From: JAFMJV01 sp034436555
GTDB taxonomy: Bacteria > Chloroflexota > Limnocylindria > Limnocylindrales > CSP1-4
Assembly: GCA_034436555.1 (NCBI GenBank)
Contig: DAOTUU010000020.1
Span: 1 to 64,000 of the forward strand
Direction of reading: 5' to 3'
Length of the DNA stretch: 64,000 bases
In this document: positions 40,812 to 51,062 of the stretch, piece after piece
Numbering within the stretch: the stretch's first letter is position 1
How the letters are laid out: each line of letters opens with the position of its first letter
Notes under the pieces: generated by a model
What the model was told of the DNA's origin: nothing
Databases searched by the model: none
Seen by the model: only the letters and a program-made list of their open reading frames with translations
Translations under genes and position numbers: made by a program

Positions 40812-40851
40812 CGCGTCTCTCCTCGCGTCTCGTGCCCGATGACCGGGCCGG

Positions 40852-40884
40852 ATGGTATCACGCCATCCGGACGTCCGGATGTCC
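40852..40884 (-). promoter_or_regulatory. gntR promoter with perfect 18-bp palindrome operator
   Basis: CATCCGGACGTCCGGATG (40864-40881) is a perfect palindrome. It covers the spacer and -35 region of a minus-strand promoter whose extended -10 is TGATACCAT (TACCAT at 40852-40857). The core GGACGTCCGGATGTCC (40869-40884) is identical to the site before the transporter operon. Confidence 0.7.
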
Positions 40885-40961
40885 AGGCGACGCTCCGGAT
40901 CCTGGGGCCTGCCTCGAAGAACGGGATTGTCATCCGGTCACCAGCGTGGTTGGATGCGCCC

Positions 40962-42329
40962 ATGGGCGTTGGGCCCGGATCCCCGGCCCGGCTGGTGGCG
41001 TTGATCTCTCGACCCGCGATCCACGGGCTGCTGGCGGCCGCTCTCCTGTGGCCCGACGTGGCAGAGGGCGGCGACCGGTTCCGCCTCCAGCCCGCCCGCG
41101 CCTCCACGATGGACCTGCGCATCACCTACCAGCTAGACGTGGACCTCAGCTACCGGCGCGGCACCCTCGACGTGGAGCAGGTGACCATCGTCGGGAACCG
41201 CACGGACCGCCTCATCACCGACCTCGACCTGTACCTGATGCCGAGGGCCTTCGGCGAGCTCCGGTCCGGTCCGTCGGTCCGGGTGGATGGCACCGCGGTG
41301 CGCGGTCGTTGGACCAACAACGCAAATCTTCGCGTCCGACTGCCCGCCCCGCTCGCGCCGGGGGAGGAGGCGACCGTGCGGCTCCGGTTCAGGCTCCGGG
41401 CACGGAGCCAGACCAGATCGAGCCTGGAGGCACGGCTCGCGCGTGCCCGGGGGATGATGACCGTGGGGCACTGGTTCGCGACGATTGGTGCGGGCTACCC
41501 CATGCGCTACCCGGGAGATGCGCTCGTGGCGCCGGTCGCGGAGCGCATCGTCCTGAACCTGCGCCACGATCGGGGGCTCGTGGTGGCCGCACCGGGTCGC
41601 CGCGAGGCGTCCACGAGCACCAGCAAGCGGTACGTCCTCGCGCCCGCGCGCGACTTCGCGTTCGCGGTGAGCCCCGCCTACCATCGGGCGACCGGCCGTG
41701 CGCGCGGCGTCAAGGTCGAGGTGTACGCACGATCCCCGCGGGGTGCCCGGGCCGCCCTCGCGAGCGCCCGGCTCGCGGTGTCCCGTTCCGTCGCCGACCT
41801 GGGGCCGTACGCCTGGTCACGGCTCGTCATCGGGGAGTCGCCCTGGGCGGCCCATGGCACCGAGTACTCGGGGTTCATCATGCTCGGCTCGCGGTCCATG
41901 GTCGACCGACTGCTGGTGACCCACGAGGTGGTCCACGAGTGGTTCCAGGCGATGGTGGGCGACGACCAGTATCGCGAGCCGTGGGTGGACGAGAGCATCT
42001 CCGAGTTCCTGTCCCGGCTCTACCTGGGGCGGCCGAGGGGCTACTGTTCCTCCCGCCCCCTCGATACCTCCATCTTCGAATACCCGAACGTGCAGATGCC
42101 GCTGGTGGCGAACCGGTGCGGCAGCTACTTCCAGACGGTCTACCTCAAGGGCCAGGCGATGTACTTCGGGCTTCGCGCACGGATGGGTCACGCCGCGCTG
42201 ATGCGGGCGCTCCACGCGGTGGTGGCGACACATCGCTGGGACCTGCTCTCCACGCGCGAGCTGCGGGACGTCCTGGTCCGACACGGCGCGCCGCATCGAT
42301 ACCTGGACCGCTTCCTGCGGGCCTATTGA
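40962..42329 (+). CDS. M1-like gluzincin metallopeptidase (secreted or membrane-attached)
   Basis: The 455-aa protein has the zinc motif HEVVHEWF (HEVVH 321-325) followed by WVDESISEF with the third ligand E344, the spacing of M1 aminopeptidases. The usual GAMEN exopeptidase motif is replaced by EYSGFIMLG (301-309), so exopeptidase specificity may differ. An N-terminal hydrophobic segment (IHGLLAAALLWP) suggests export. The N-terminal beta domain is shorter than in classical M1 enzymes. The start at ATG 40962 is the best guess without a Shine-Dalgarno; an internal ATG at residue 50 is an alternative. Confidence 0.8.
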   Translation: MGVGPGSPARLVALISRPAIHGLLAAALLWPDVAEGGDRFRLQPARASTMDLRITYQLDVDLSYRRGTLDVEQVTIVGNRTDRLITDLDLYLMPRAFGELRSGPSVRVDGTAVRGRWTNNANLRVRLPAPLAPGEEATVRLRFRLRARSQTRSSLEARLARARGMMTVGHWFATIGAGYPMRYPGDALVAPVAERIVLNLRHDRGLVVAAPGRREASTSTSKRYVLAPARDFAFAVSPAYHRATGRARGVKVEVYARSPRGARAALASARLAVSRSVADLGPYAWSRLVIGESPWAAHGTEYSGFIMLGSRSMVDRLLVTHEVVHEWFQAMVGDDQYREPWVDESISEFLSRLYLGRPRGYCSSRPLDTSIFEYPNVQMPLVANRCGSYFQTVYLKGQAMYFGLRARMGHAALMRALHAVVATHRWDLLSTRELRDVLVRHGAPHRYLDRFLRAY

Positions 42330-42389
42330 CGGCAGCGCAGCCACGGGAGGGAGGCCCGCGCGACCGGCGCGACCCGGGCCACCCGCGAC

Positions 42390-42395
42390 TACAAT
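42390..42395 (+). promoter_or_regulatory. -10 box (TACAAT) upstream of mdh
   Basis: TACAAT is the closest match to a canonical -10 in this GC-rich interval and gives a ~105-base leader ahead of a Shine-Dalgarno-led mdh. Confidence 0.45.
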
Positions 42396-42506
42396 CGCTG
42401 AGACGATGCCGCGACGCCGCGAGTCGGCGTTCCGCCAAGGCACCCCCCGCCCAACCGCCCGCCGCGCGATGCGCGGCCACGAAGCTCCGAAGGAGACCCA
42501 CCTCCC

Positions 42507-43469
42507 ATGGCCCATCCCAAGGTCACCGTCATCGGCGCCGGCAACGTCGGCGCGACCACGGCCCAGCGCATCGCGGAGGCCGGCCTCGCGGACGTGGTCC
42601 TCGTGGACATCGTGGAGGGGCTGCCGCAGGGCAAGGCGCTCGACCTCGCGGAGGCCGCGCCCGTGATGGGCCATGACATGCGGGTCGTGGGCACGAACGA
42701 CTACGCGGACACCGCAGGCTCCGACGTGATCGTGGTCACCAGCGGCCTCGCGCGCCAGCCGGGCATGAGCCGGGACGACCTCCTGGCCAAGAACGCGGGC
42801 ATCGTCCGCAGCGTGGTCGGCGCCGCCGCCAGGGTGTCGCCCAAGGCCGTCCTCATCATCGTCACCAACCCGCTCGACGCGATGTGCCATGTCGCGATCG
42901 ACGCGTCCGGCTTCCCCCGGGAGCGCGTCCTGGGCATGGCGGGCGTCCTGGACACGGCGCGCTTCCGCACGTTCATCGCGCAGGAGCTGAACGTCAGCGT
43001 GACCAACGTGAGCGCCTTCGTGCTGGGCGGCCACGGGGACACCATGGTGCCGCTGCCGCGCTACAGCACCGTCGGCGGCGTGCCCATCACGGAGCTGCTG
43101 CCGGCCGAGCGCATCGAGCAGCTGGTCCACCGCACCAGAAACGGTGGGGCGGAGATCGTGGCCCTGCTCAAGACCGGCTCCGCGTTCTACGCACCCGCGG
43201 CCAGCACCTATCAGATGGTGGACGCGATCCTGGGCGACCGCCATGAGATCCTGCCCTGCGCGGCGCTGCTCGCGGGCGAGTACGGCGTGAACGACCTGTT
43301 CGTGGGCGTGCCGGTCCAGCTGGGCCGGGGCGGCATCGAGAAGGTCATCCAGATCGACCTCCAGCCCGACGAGGCGGCCGCGTTCAAGCACAGCGCCGAT
43401 GCGGTCCAGGAGCTGGTGACCCGCATGGCCGAGATGGCGGCCGAGGCGAAGGCGAAGCCGGCGGGCTGA
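42507..43469 (+). CDS. mdh: malate dehydrogenase (LDH-like type)
   Basis: The 320-aa NAD-dependent enzyme oxidises malate to oxaloacetate. It shows the Rossmann loop VIGAGNVGATTAQ, Asp after VVLVD for NAD, the specificity segment ARQPGMSRDDLL with Arg rather than Gln (malate rather than lactate), the ATNP-like VTNPLDAM and the catalytic GGHGDTMVPLPR. AAGGAGA precedes the ATG at 42507. With pckA it links the TCA cycle to gluconeogenesis, although the two are far apart. Confidence 0.95.
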   Translation: MAHPKVTVIGAGNVGATTAQRIAEAGLADVVLVDIVEGLPQGKALDLAEAAPVMGHDMRVVGTNDYADTAGSDVIVVTSGLARQPGMSRDDLLAKNAGIVRSVVGAAARVSPKAVLIIVTNPLDAMCHVAIDASGFPRERVLGMAGVLDTARFRTFIAQELNVSVTNVSAFVLGGHGDTMVPLPRYSTVGGVPITELLPAERIEQLVHRTRNGGAEIVALLKTGSAFYAPAASTYQMVDAILGDRHEILPCAALLAGEYGVNDLFVGVPVQLGRGGIEKVIQIDLQPDEAAAFKHSADAVQELVTRMAEMAAEAKAKPAG

Positions 43470-43523
43470 CCGTCGACGCGGCGACCCGCCGGTCACGCCC
43501 ACCGACTCGCGCCGGGGCGTCCG

Positions 43524-44216
43524 ATGCCCGTCATCACCATCTCGCGCCAGTTCGCCGCAGCCGGTCAGCGCCTCGGGCACCTGCTCGCGGAGCGCTTCGG
43601 CGGGGAGCTGCTGGACCGCGAGATCCTGGCCGCCGTCGCGGAGCGCGCGGGCATCCCGGAGTCGGAGGCCGAGGGGTACGACGAGCGCCTGCCGGGCGTC
43701 TGGCAGCGCCTCGCGACGGCGCTCGCCGCGGGATCGACGCATCCCACGCTGCCACCGCTGCCGACCGAGCTGATGCCCGCGGTCGCGTTCCATGAGCGAC
43801 TGGCGCACCTGACCCAGGGCGTCATCGAGGAGGCCGCGGCGCGCGGCAACGCGATCATCGTGGGCCGCGGCGGCGCGTTCATCCTGGCCGGCCGCCCGGA
43901 CGTGGTCCACGTCCAGCTCCATGCGCCGCTGGAGGCCCGCGTCCGGTTCCTGATGAGTCGGGTGGAGGAGATCCCGCCCGACACACGCCCCGACGAGCCG
44001 TCGCTTCGCGAGCTGTGCCGGAGCGTGGACGCGCGCCGGGCGCAGTACATCCGCCGCCTGTTCGACGCCGACTGGCTGGATGCCCGCCACTACGACCTGT
44101 CCATCGACACGAGCAGGGTGGACCACGCCACGGCCGCCGACATCATCGAGCGGGTCGCGCGCGGTCGCTCGGCCGCGCCCGCGCGACCGCCCACACCCGC
44201 GGCCTCGGCCGGATGA
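43524..44216 (+). CDS. cytidylate-kinase-like protein
   Basis: The 230-aa protein begins PVITISRQFAAAGQRLGHLL, the degenerate P-loop of the cytidylate kinase-like family (PF13189 type), and has GNAIIVGRGGAFIL, LHAPLEARVRFLMSR and DARHYDLSIDTSRV blocks that define that group. True CMP kinase activity is not established for the family. It overlaps the MFS exporter gene by four bases. Confidence 0.88.
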   Translation: MPVITISRQFAAAGQRLGHLLAERFGGELLDREILAAVAERAGIPESEAEGYDERLPGVWQRLATALAAGSTHPTLPPLPTELMPAVAFHERLAHLTQGVIEEAAARGNAIIVGRGGAFILAGRPDVVHVQLHAPLEARVRFLMSRVEEIPPDTRPDEPSLRELCRSVDARRAQYIRRLFDADWLDARHYDLSIDTSRVDHATAADIIERVARGRSAAPARPPTPAASAG

Positions 44217-45508
44217 CCGCCGCGCCTCGCAGCCTGCCCACCGGCCTGCGCGCGTTCCGGCATCGCAACTTCCGCCTGTTCTACGCGGGCCAGGCGGTCT
44301 CGCTCGTCGGGACCTGGATGCAGCAGGTGGCCCAGGGCTGGCTGGTCCTGGAGCTCACCGGGGATGCGTTCGCCCTCGGCCTGGTGGCGGCGGCGCAGTT
44401 CCTGCCGGTCATGCTGCTGGGCCTGTTCGGCGGCGTCGCCGCGGACGCCATCCCCAAGCGCAACGGTCTCGTCGCGACGCAGATCGCGTCGGGTGTCCTC
44501 GCCCTCATCATGGGCGTGCTCGCCGCGACCGGCCATGTGCAGGTGTGGCAGGTCCTGGTGCTGGCGCTCGCGCTGGGAGTCGTGAACGCCTTCGACATGC
44601 CCATCCGCCAGTCGTTCGTGGTGGAGATGGTGGGACGTGAGGATGTCGCCAACGCCGTCGGGTTCAACTCGGCGCTGTTCAACGGCACGCGCATCATCGG
44701 TCCGGCCGTCGCGGGGCTGCTCATCGCGGTCACGGGCGTCGTGCCCTGCTTCTTCATCAACGCCGCCTCGTACGTGGCGGTCGTGGTGGGCCTGCTGATG
44801 ATGCGCGCGGGCGAGCTCATCGACCATCAGCGGGCGCACCGGCCGCGCTCGGTCCGCGAGGTGGGCCAGCAGCTCGCGGAGGGCCTGCGCTACGTGCGAG
44901 CGACGCCCGTGATCCTGTTGGCGGTGTGCCTCGTGGGGACCGTCTCCCTGCTGGCGCTCAACAACCAGGTGCTGCTCCCGCTCGCCGCCACGGACCTGCT
45001 GGGCGGCGGCGCCGCGATCTACGGCTTCCTGGGTGCCGCGAGCGGCGTCGGTTCGCTCATCAGCGCCCTCGCCCTGGCGCTCGGGCAGCGACCCACCATC
45101 CGGCTGCTGCTCGCGGGGGCTGGCGCGCTCGGCCTCGCGATGGTCCTGCTGGGCCTGTCCACGAACCTCGCGATCTCGCTGCTGGTGATGGTGCTGGCGG
45201 GATGGGGCCTCATCGCGATGGCCGCGACGACCAACACGACCATCCAGCTGACGGTCCCCGACCAGCTGCGCGGACGGGTCATGAGCGTCTACACCACGAT
45301 CTTCGCCGGAGTGTCACCGATCGGCGCGATGTTCGCCGGATCGCTCGCGGCGACCGCGGGCGTCGCGGCGGCGCTGATCGTGGGCGGCGGTGCGGCGCTG
45401 GTCGCCACGGGCGTCGCCGCCTGGCTGGTGGTGCGCAGCCCGCGCATCGGGCTCGGCACGGCGGTCACGACGCGGGAGGCCGGCTCCACGACCGGCCCGT
45501 CCGGCTGA
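44213..45508 (+). CDS. MFS transporter (EntS/MFS_3-like exporter)
   Basis: The 431-aa protein has twelve hydrophobic spans. It starts with the FRHRNFRLFYAGQAVSLVGTW segment characteristic of the MFS_3/enterobactin-exporter-like group, has GVVNAFDMPIRQSFVVEMVG after the fourth span and ends with LRGRVMSVYTTIFAG in the second half. The substrate is unknown. Translation is coupled to the upstream kinase-like gene (ATGA overlap). Confidence 0.9.
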   Translation: MTAAPRSLPTGLRAFRHRNFRLFYAGQAVSLVGTWMQQVAQGWLVLELTGDAFALGLVAAAQFLPVMLLGLFGGVAADAIPKRNGLVATQIASGVLALIMGVLAATGHVQVWQVLVLALALGVVNAFDMPIRQSFVVEMVGREDVANAVGFNSALFNGTRIIGPAVAGLLIAVTGVVPCFFINAASYVAVVVGLLMMRAGELIDHQRAHRPRSVREVGQQLAEGLRYVRATPVILLAVCLVGTVSLLALNNQVLLPLAATDLLGGGAAIYGFLGAASGVGSLISALALALGQRPTIRLLLAGAGALGLAMVLLGLSTNLAISLLVMVLAGWGLIAMAATTNTTIQLTVPDQLRGRVMSVYTTIFAGVSPIGAMFAGSLAATAGVAAALIVGGGAALVATGVAAWLVVRSPRIGLGTAVTTREAGSTTGPSG

Positions 45509-45530
45509 TCGGCGCCCTCGTGTCGTCGAT

Positions 45531-45650
45531 GCGCCCGACCGACCGGTCCGTCGATGCGCCCGGCCCACCGGCCCGTGGAGGCGACGCGCCCGGCCCGACC
45601 GACCGGTCCGTCGATGCGCCCGGCCCGCCGGCCCGTGGAGGCGACTGCCC
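45531..45650. repeat. 60-bp tandem duplication between MFS and Lgt-like genes
   Basis: The block GACCGGTCCGTCGATGCGCC starts at 45541 and again at 45601, with one substitution over the following ~45 bases. A partial unit precedes them. The tandem lies in the 178-base gap before the Lgt-like gene. Confidence 0.85.
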
Positions 45651-45686
45651 GCCGGCGACCCGGGTCGTGCTGCCGGTCGTCCGGTG

Positions 45687-46613
45687 ATGCCGACCGCCGT
45701 GCCCGCGGTCATCGGGCTCGACTTCCCACCGGTGCTGGACCTGGGCGCGCTCGCGGTGCCGCTGCGCGCGCTCGGCCTCGCGGTGGCCGTGGCGCTGGCG
45801 CTCGGCTGGTTCGCGCGTCGCGTCCGCAGCCGGGGCGGATCCGACGGCACCGACGCCGTGGGCGGCCGCACCCTCCCGACCGCGGGCGAGCCTCCCGTGC
45901 CGACCGGAGACATCGCGTTCGTGGTCCTCGCCGCGATTCCGGGCGCGGTCGTGGGCGGCCGGGTCGTGCACGGCCTCGTCCATGCTGCGGCATATGCCGC
46001 AGAGCCCGGTGCACTGCTGGACCTGGGTCGCGGATCGCTGTCGCTCGCGGGCGCCGTGATCGGCGGGGCGCTGACCGCCGGGTGGCTGTGCAGCCGGCTG
46101 GGGTACCGCGCGCGCGCCTGGGCCGATGCCGCGGCGGCGCCGCTGCTCCTCGCGATCGGCGGCGGCAAGCTGGCGATGCTCCTGGGCGGCGCGGGTCAGG
46201 GCCTGCCGTGGGCGGGTCGCGGCGGGATCGCGCTGCTGGGGGATGGTCCGTGGGCATCGCTGGACCCGGCGCTCCCCGCCTATCCGACCCAGGTCCTGGA
46301 GGGCTGCTGGGCGCTGCTGGGCATCCCCGTGGTGCTGTCCCTGGAGCGACGGATGGCCCGTCGGGAGGTCGCAGGGCGCCGGCCTGGCGGACGCGGGCGG
46401 GTCCCGTCGGGGACCGTGGCGTTCGCTGCCACGGCGTGGTGGCTGCTGGGTCGGGCGCTGGTGGCCGTGTGGTGGCGCGACGAGCCCGTCCTCGGGCCGT
46501 TGGGTGCCGAGGCGATGGTGGCGCTGGCGGCGCTCGGCGGCTGCCTGGCGCTGCTCGCGATCGGTGCAACCCATCGGGCGGCGGACGCCTCTGGTGATTC
46601 GTGGATGACCTGA
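45687..46613 (+). CDS. degenerate Lgt-like membrane protein
   Basis: The 308-aa protein has about seven hydrophobic segments and Lgt-like landmarks in order: GGRVVHGL (cf. GARLYH), GRGSLSLAGAVIGG (cf. GLGLYGG), ADAAAAPLLLAIGGGKLAMLLGGAGQ where Lgt has its catalytic signature, and AYPTQVLEGCWAL (cf. HPLFLYES). The GRxGNFxNxE signature and its Arg/Asn/Glu are lost, so diacylglyceryl transfer is unlikely. It overlaps the sigma-factor gene by 13 bases, which suggests a link to envelope signalling. The true Lgt is at 422. Confidence 0.65.
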   Translation: MPTAVPAVIGLDFPPVLDLGALAVPLRALGLAVAVALALGWFARRVRSRGGSDGTDAVGGRTLPTAGEPPVPTGDIAFVVLAAIPGAVVGGRVVHGLVHAAAYAAEPGALLDLGRGSLSLAGAVIGGALTAGWLCSRLGYRARAWADAAAAPLLLAIGGGKLAMLLGGAGQGLPWAGRGGIALLGDGPWASLDPALPAYPTQVLEGCWALLGIPVVLSLERRMARREVAGRRPGGRGRVPSGTVAFAATAWWLLGRALVAVWWRDEPVLGPLGAEAMVALAALGGCLALLAIGATHRAADASGDSWMT

Positions 46614-47152
46614 CGCTCGCGCGCCGCCTGGCCACGGGTGAGGAAGAGGCCTTCCGGCATCTCGTCGACCAGGAGACCGCCTCGGTCTTCCGGACCTGCT
46701 ACCGCATCCTCGGTCGGGTCGACGAGGCGGAGGACGCGACCCAGGAGACGTTCGTGCTCGCCTACCGATCGCTGGCCAGCTTCCGCGGAGACGGCCGTCC
46801 CGGAGCGTGGCTGGCGCGCATCGCCACCCGCGAGTGCTGGCGTCGTGCGGCATCCCGGTCCCGCAGGGCGGCCGCCACGACCCCGCTCGACGAGGCGATG
46901 ATCGCCACGCTGCCGGGCGCTCCGTCGCCGCTCGGCGAGGTGCTGGCGGCGGAGGAGCGAGATCGCCTGCGGGCGGCCGTCGCGACGCTCGGGGAGCCCT
47001 ATCGCGAGGTCATCACGCTGCGCTTCTTCGGCGAGCTGTCGCTCCTGGAGATCGCGGCCGCGACCGGTCGACCCGAGGGGACCATCAAGGCACAGGTGCA
47101 TCGCGGGCTGGAGCGCCTGCGGCGGGCCCTCGGTCCCGAGGCGCGACCATGA
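46601..47152 (+). CDS. ECF-type RNA polymerase sigma factor
   Basis: The 183-aa protein has region 2 (EEAFRHLVDQETASVFRTCY, then DEAEDATQETFVLAYRSL) and region 4 (LGEPYREVITLRFFGELSLL, then GTIKAQVHRGLERLRR), typical of group IV sigma factors. It starts with GTG at 46601 inside the Lgt-like gene and overlaps the next gene by four bases. The following TM protein is probably its anti-sigma factor. Confidence 0.93.
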   Translation: MDDLTLARRLATGEEEAFRHLVDQETASVFRTCYRILGRVDEAEDATQETFVLAYRSLASFRGDGRPGAWLARIATRECWRRAASRSRRAAATTPLDEAMIATLPGAPSPLGEVLAAEERDRLRAAVATLGEPYREVITLRFFGELSLLEIAAATGRPEGTIKAQVHRGLERLRRALGPEARP

Positions 47153-48048
47153 GCGACCCGGGCGACTCGCGCGACCGGCGCATCCCGCGCGACCCGCGCA
47201 TCCAGCGCGACCCGCGGCCATCCGACACGTGGTCCGCGCGCCCGGCCGGACCTCCGACCGGAGACGACCCGCGCGAGCGGGACGCGCTGAACAGGGACGC
47301 GCTGGACCGGGAAGCGCTGGGGGACCTGCTCGACGCGTTCGCGCGATCGACGGACATCCGGCCGGCCCCCGACCTCGCTCGCCGGATCCATGCGACGATC
47401 TCCCGCGAGCCCGCCCGGACGCCGCCGCGGCGCTTCCTGGCGGCGATCCTCGCACTGCGACCGGGTGCCGCGCGGGATGCCTTCCGGCAGCTGGCTGGCG
47501 TGGCGGTCGGCCGCGGCCGGTTCCCGGCGGTCGTCCGGGTCCAGGCCCTGGCGCTCGTCGCGCTCACGGTCGCCGGGTTGGGGATGGCCGCCGTCGGGGG
47601 TGCCGTGGGCATCGTCCGGATGGTGGAGTCGCTGGAGGTCGACCATCGACCCGAGCAGCAGCTGCTGCACAGCCCGACGCCGCCGCCCCTGGCCTCGATG
47701 AGTCCCGCCCGCCCCACCGATGCTCGCCCCACCGATGCGCGTCGGTCGGCCCCGCCCACGCCGGAGGCCACGCCGCGCGCCTCGGACGAGCCGCCGGCGA
47801 CGGAGACCGCCACCCAGCGTCCGCCGCAGACGAAGGCGCCGGTCCAGACCAAGGCACCGCGGCAGACCGACGCGCCGCGTGCGACGAAGCGGCCCGACCG
47901 CGACGACGACGACCGCCGGAAGACCGAGGAGCCCGACGACCGGGACGATCGCGACGACCGGGACGACGACGACCGCCGGGAGACCGAGGAGCCCGACGAC
48001 CGGGGTGACGGGGACGACGAGCGCGAGGACCCCGGCGAGGGCGATTGA
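47149..48048 (+). CDS. membrane-anchored putative anti-sigma factor with acidic repeat tail
   Basis: This 299-aa protein has an N-terminal DPR-rich stretch, a helical cytoplasmic segment (about 45-115), one membrane span (about 128-152) and a long Pro/Thr-rich extracytoplasmic region ending in Asp/Arg/Glu repeats (DDDDRRKTEEPDDRDD and similar). No zinc HxxxCxxC motif is visible, so the anti-sigma role is inferred from position alone. The acidic tail could bind cations or wall polymers. The start overlaps the sigma stop (ATGA). Confidence 0.6.
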   Translation: MSDPGDSRDRRIPRDPRIQRDPRPSDTWSARPAGPPTGDDPRERDALNRDALDREALGDLLDAFARSTDIRPAPDLARRIHATISREPARTPPRRFLAAILALRPGAARDAFRQLAGVAVGRGRFPAVVRVQALALVALTVAGLGMAAVGGAVGIVRMVESLEVDHRPEQQLLHSPTPPPLASMSPARPTDARPTDARRSAPPTPEATPRASDEPPATETATQRPPQTKAPVQTKAPRQTDAPRATKRPDRDDDDRRKTEEPDDRDDRDDRDDDDRRETEEPDDRGDGDDEREDPGEGD

Positions 48049-48118
48049 CCGGACGGCGCCACGCGATCCGCCGGTGGGTGCAGAATCGAGGTCCAGACCC
48101 TGTCCGGAGGACCGAGCG

Positions 48119-49261
48119 ATGCGCCACCCGTCCCACCCGCGGCCGACCCTCGTCGGGCTTGTCGCGTCCCTGCTGCTGCTCCTGTGCGCCTCGTCCGTGG
48201 CCACGGCCGAGACCATCGGTCCGGAGCGCCTCGTCCGGGCGCCCATCTCCGCCATGCCCGACTCGACGATGCTCGTGGATGTGGTCGCAGGCGGTCCCGG
48301 GTTCATCGCGGTGGGTCAGCGCATCGACCAGACGAACGGTGCGATGAGCGCGCAGATCTGGACCTCGGGGGACGGCGTCGCCTGGTCGGCGGTGCCCCTG
48401 TCGGGCGCCTCGGCGACGGGTCAGATCCGGGGTGTCGCGGCCCTCTCCGACGGCTACATCGCGGTGGGCGGCCGCTGCTGCGCCGACCAGGGCCTCGTGT
48501 GGCGCTCGCCCGACGGGCTGACATGGACCGTCGATCCGGACGCCGCGGCACTCGCGAACGCGGCGCTGTTCTCGGTCGCGGAGCTGTCGGATGGAACGGT
48601 CGTGGCCGTCGGCTGTGCCGCGGCCATGGAGTGCGGCGGCGGGCTCGCCTGGCGCTCCGAGGACGGCGGTGCCACCTGGAGCGACCCCGTGGCACTTCCG
48701 GGCCTGCTCCTGGACATCGCGGCCACGTCGTTCGGCGCGGTCGCGGTCGGTGCGACGGAGCCCTACGAGGCGGCGCCCATGACGGCGACCACGACGGACG
48801 GCGTCAGCTGGACCGGCACGCCGCTGCCCGGCCCCATGGGCACGATGTCCGGGGTCGTCGCCACCGACGGCGGCGCGATCGCCCTGGGCAGCTCCCAGCG
48901 GTCGCTCGGCGCCAGGCCGCGCAGCCTCGTCGCGGTCACGGAGGGGACCGCGTGGGGGACGGTGAGCGCGGGCCGGATGCAGGCCGCCACGTTCCAGGCC
49001 GGAGCCCGCCGGGCGGCGTCGCTGCCGACCGATCCGGCGCTGCTCGTGGCGGGTGGCTGGGTGACCCCGGCCAATGGGGTGCCGCGACCGGCCGCCTGGT
49101 GGTCGACCGACGCCACGACCTGGCAGCGCATCGCCATCGGCTCGAACCAGGGCCAGGTGATGGGCATCGCGGTCGGCGCCGACGGCACCGTGGTCGCGGT
49201 CGGCTGGGTGGGCCGGGATGACTCGACCGGGGCGGTCTGGTCGGCGGCCCCGGTCGGCTGA
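48119..49261 (+). CDS. secreted sialidase-like beta-propeller protein
   Basis: The 380-aa protein has a signal peptide (LVGLVASLLLLLCASSVATA) and repeated blades of the form GFIAVGQ...IWTSGDGVAWSAV, YIAVGG...VWRSPDGLTWTV and LAWRSEDGGATWSDP. These are BNR-like Asp-box motifs (S-x-D-G-x-x-W). Catalytic residues of true sialidases are not evident, so it is more likely a non-enzymatic exported propeller. GGAGG lies ahead of the ATG. Confidence 0.78.
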   Translation: MRHPSHPRPTLVGLVASLLLLLCASSVATAETIGPERLVRAPISAMPDSTMLVDVVAGGPGFIAVGQRIDQTNGAMSAQIWTSGDGVAWSAVPLSGASATGQIRGVAALSDGYIAVGGRCCADQGLVWRSPDGLTWTVDPDAAALANAALFSVAELSDGTVVAVGCAAAMECGGGLAWRSEDGGATWSDPVALPGLLLDIAATSFGAVAVGATEPYEAAPMTATTTDGVSWTGTPLPGPMGTMSGVVATDGGAIALGSSQRSLGARPRSLVAVTEGTAWGTVSAGRMQAATFQAGARRAASLPTDPALLVAGGWVTPANGVPRPAAWWSTDATTWQRIAIGSNQGQVMGIAVGADGTVVAVGWVGRDDSTGAVWSAAPVG

Positions 49262-49350
49262 CGCGCGGAACCCCGCTGCGCCCGACCGTCCGCCTCGCGC
49301 GTCCGCACGCGCTGCCGGGTTCGTCCGGGTCGCCGGTCCGCGCGAGGGGG

Positions 49351-49356
49351 TATCGT
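49351..49356 (+). promoter_or_regulatory. -10 box (TATCGT) upstream of mmsA
   Basis: TATCGT lies 63 bases before the ATG at 49420 in otherwise GC-rich sequence. Confidence 0.35.
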
Positions 49357-49419
49357 GGCAGCAGACGCGCCGGGACCTCGGACAGGGCGGCGCATGCGGA
49401 CACTGACGAGGACGGAGCG

Positions 49420-50961
<1,542 letters not shown>

Positions 50962-51037
50962 ACCCCGGCCACGGGCGGGCCACAGCCGGTCACGGGCGGC
51001 CGCGCAGCCGGCATTGCGCCGGACCCCCTGGCGCCGC

Positions 51038-51043
51038 TACCCT
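51038..51043 (+). promoter_or_regulatory. -10 box (TACCCT) upstream of TolB-like protein gene
   Basis: TACCCT lies 19 bases before the ATG at 51063, with AGGAGGG in the short leader. Confidence 0.45.
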
Positions 51044-51062
51044 CTGCGCGAGGAGGGATGCC

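Noticed and set aside
45554..46597. Alternative long frames overlapping the Lgt-like gene
   Set aside because: They are Arg/Pro-rich shadow frames; the Lgt-like frame has membrane-span hydrophobicity and family landmarks.
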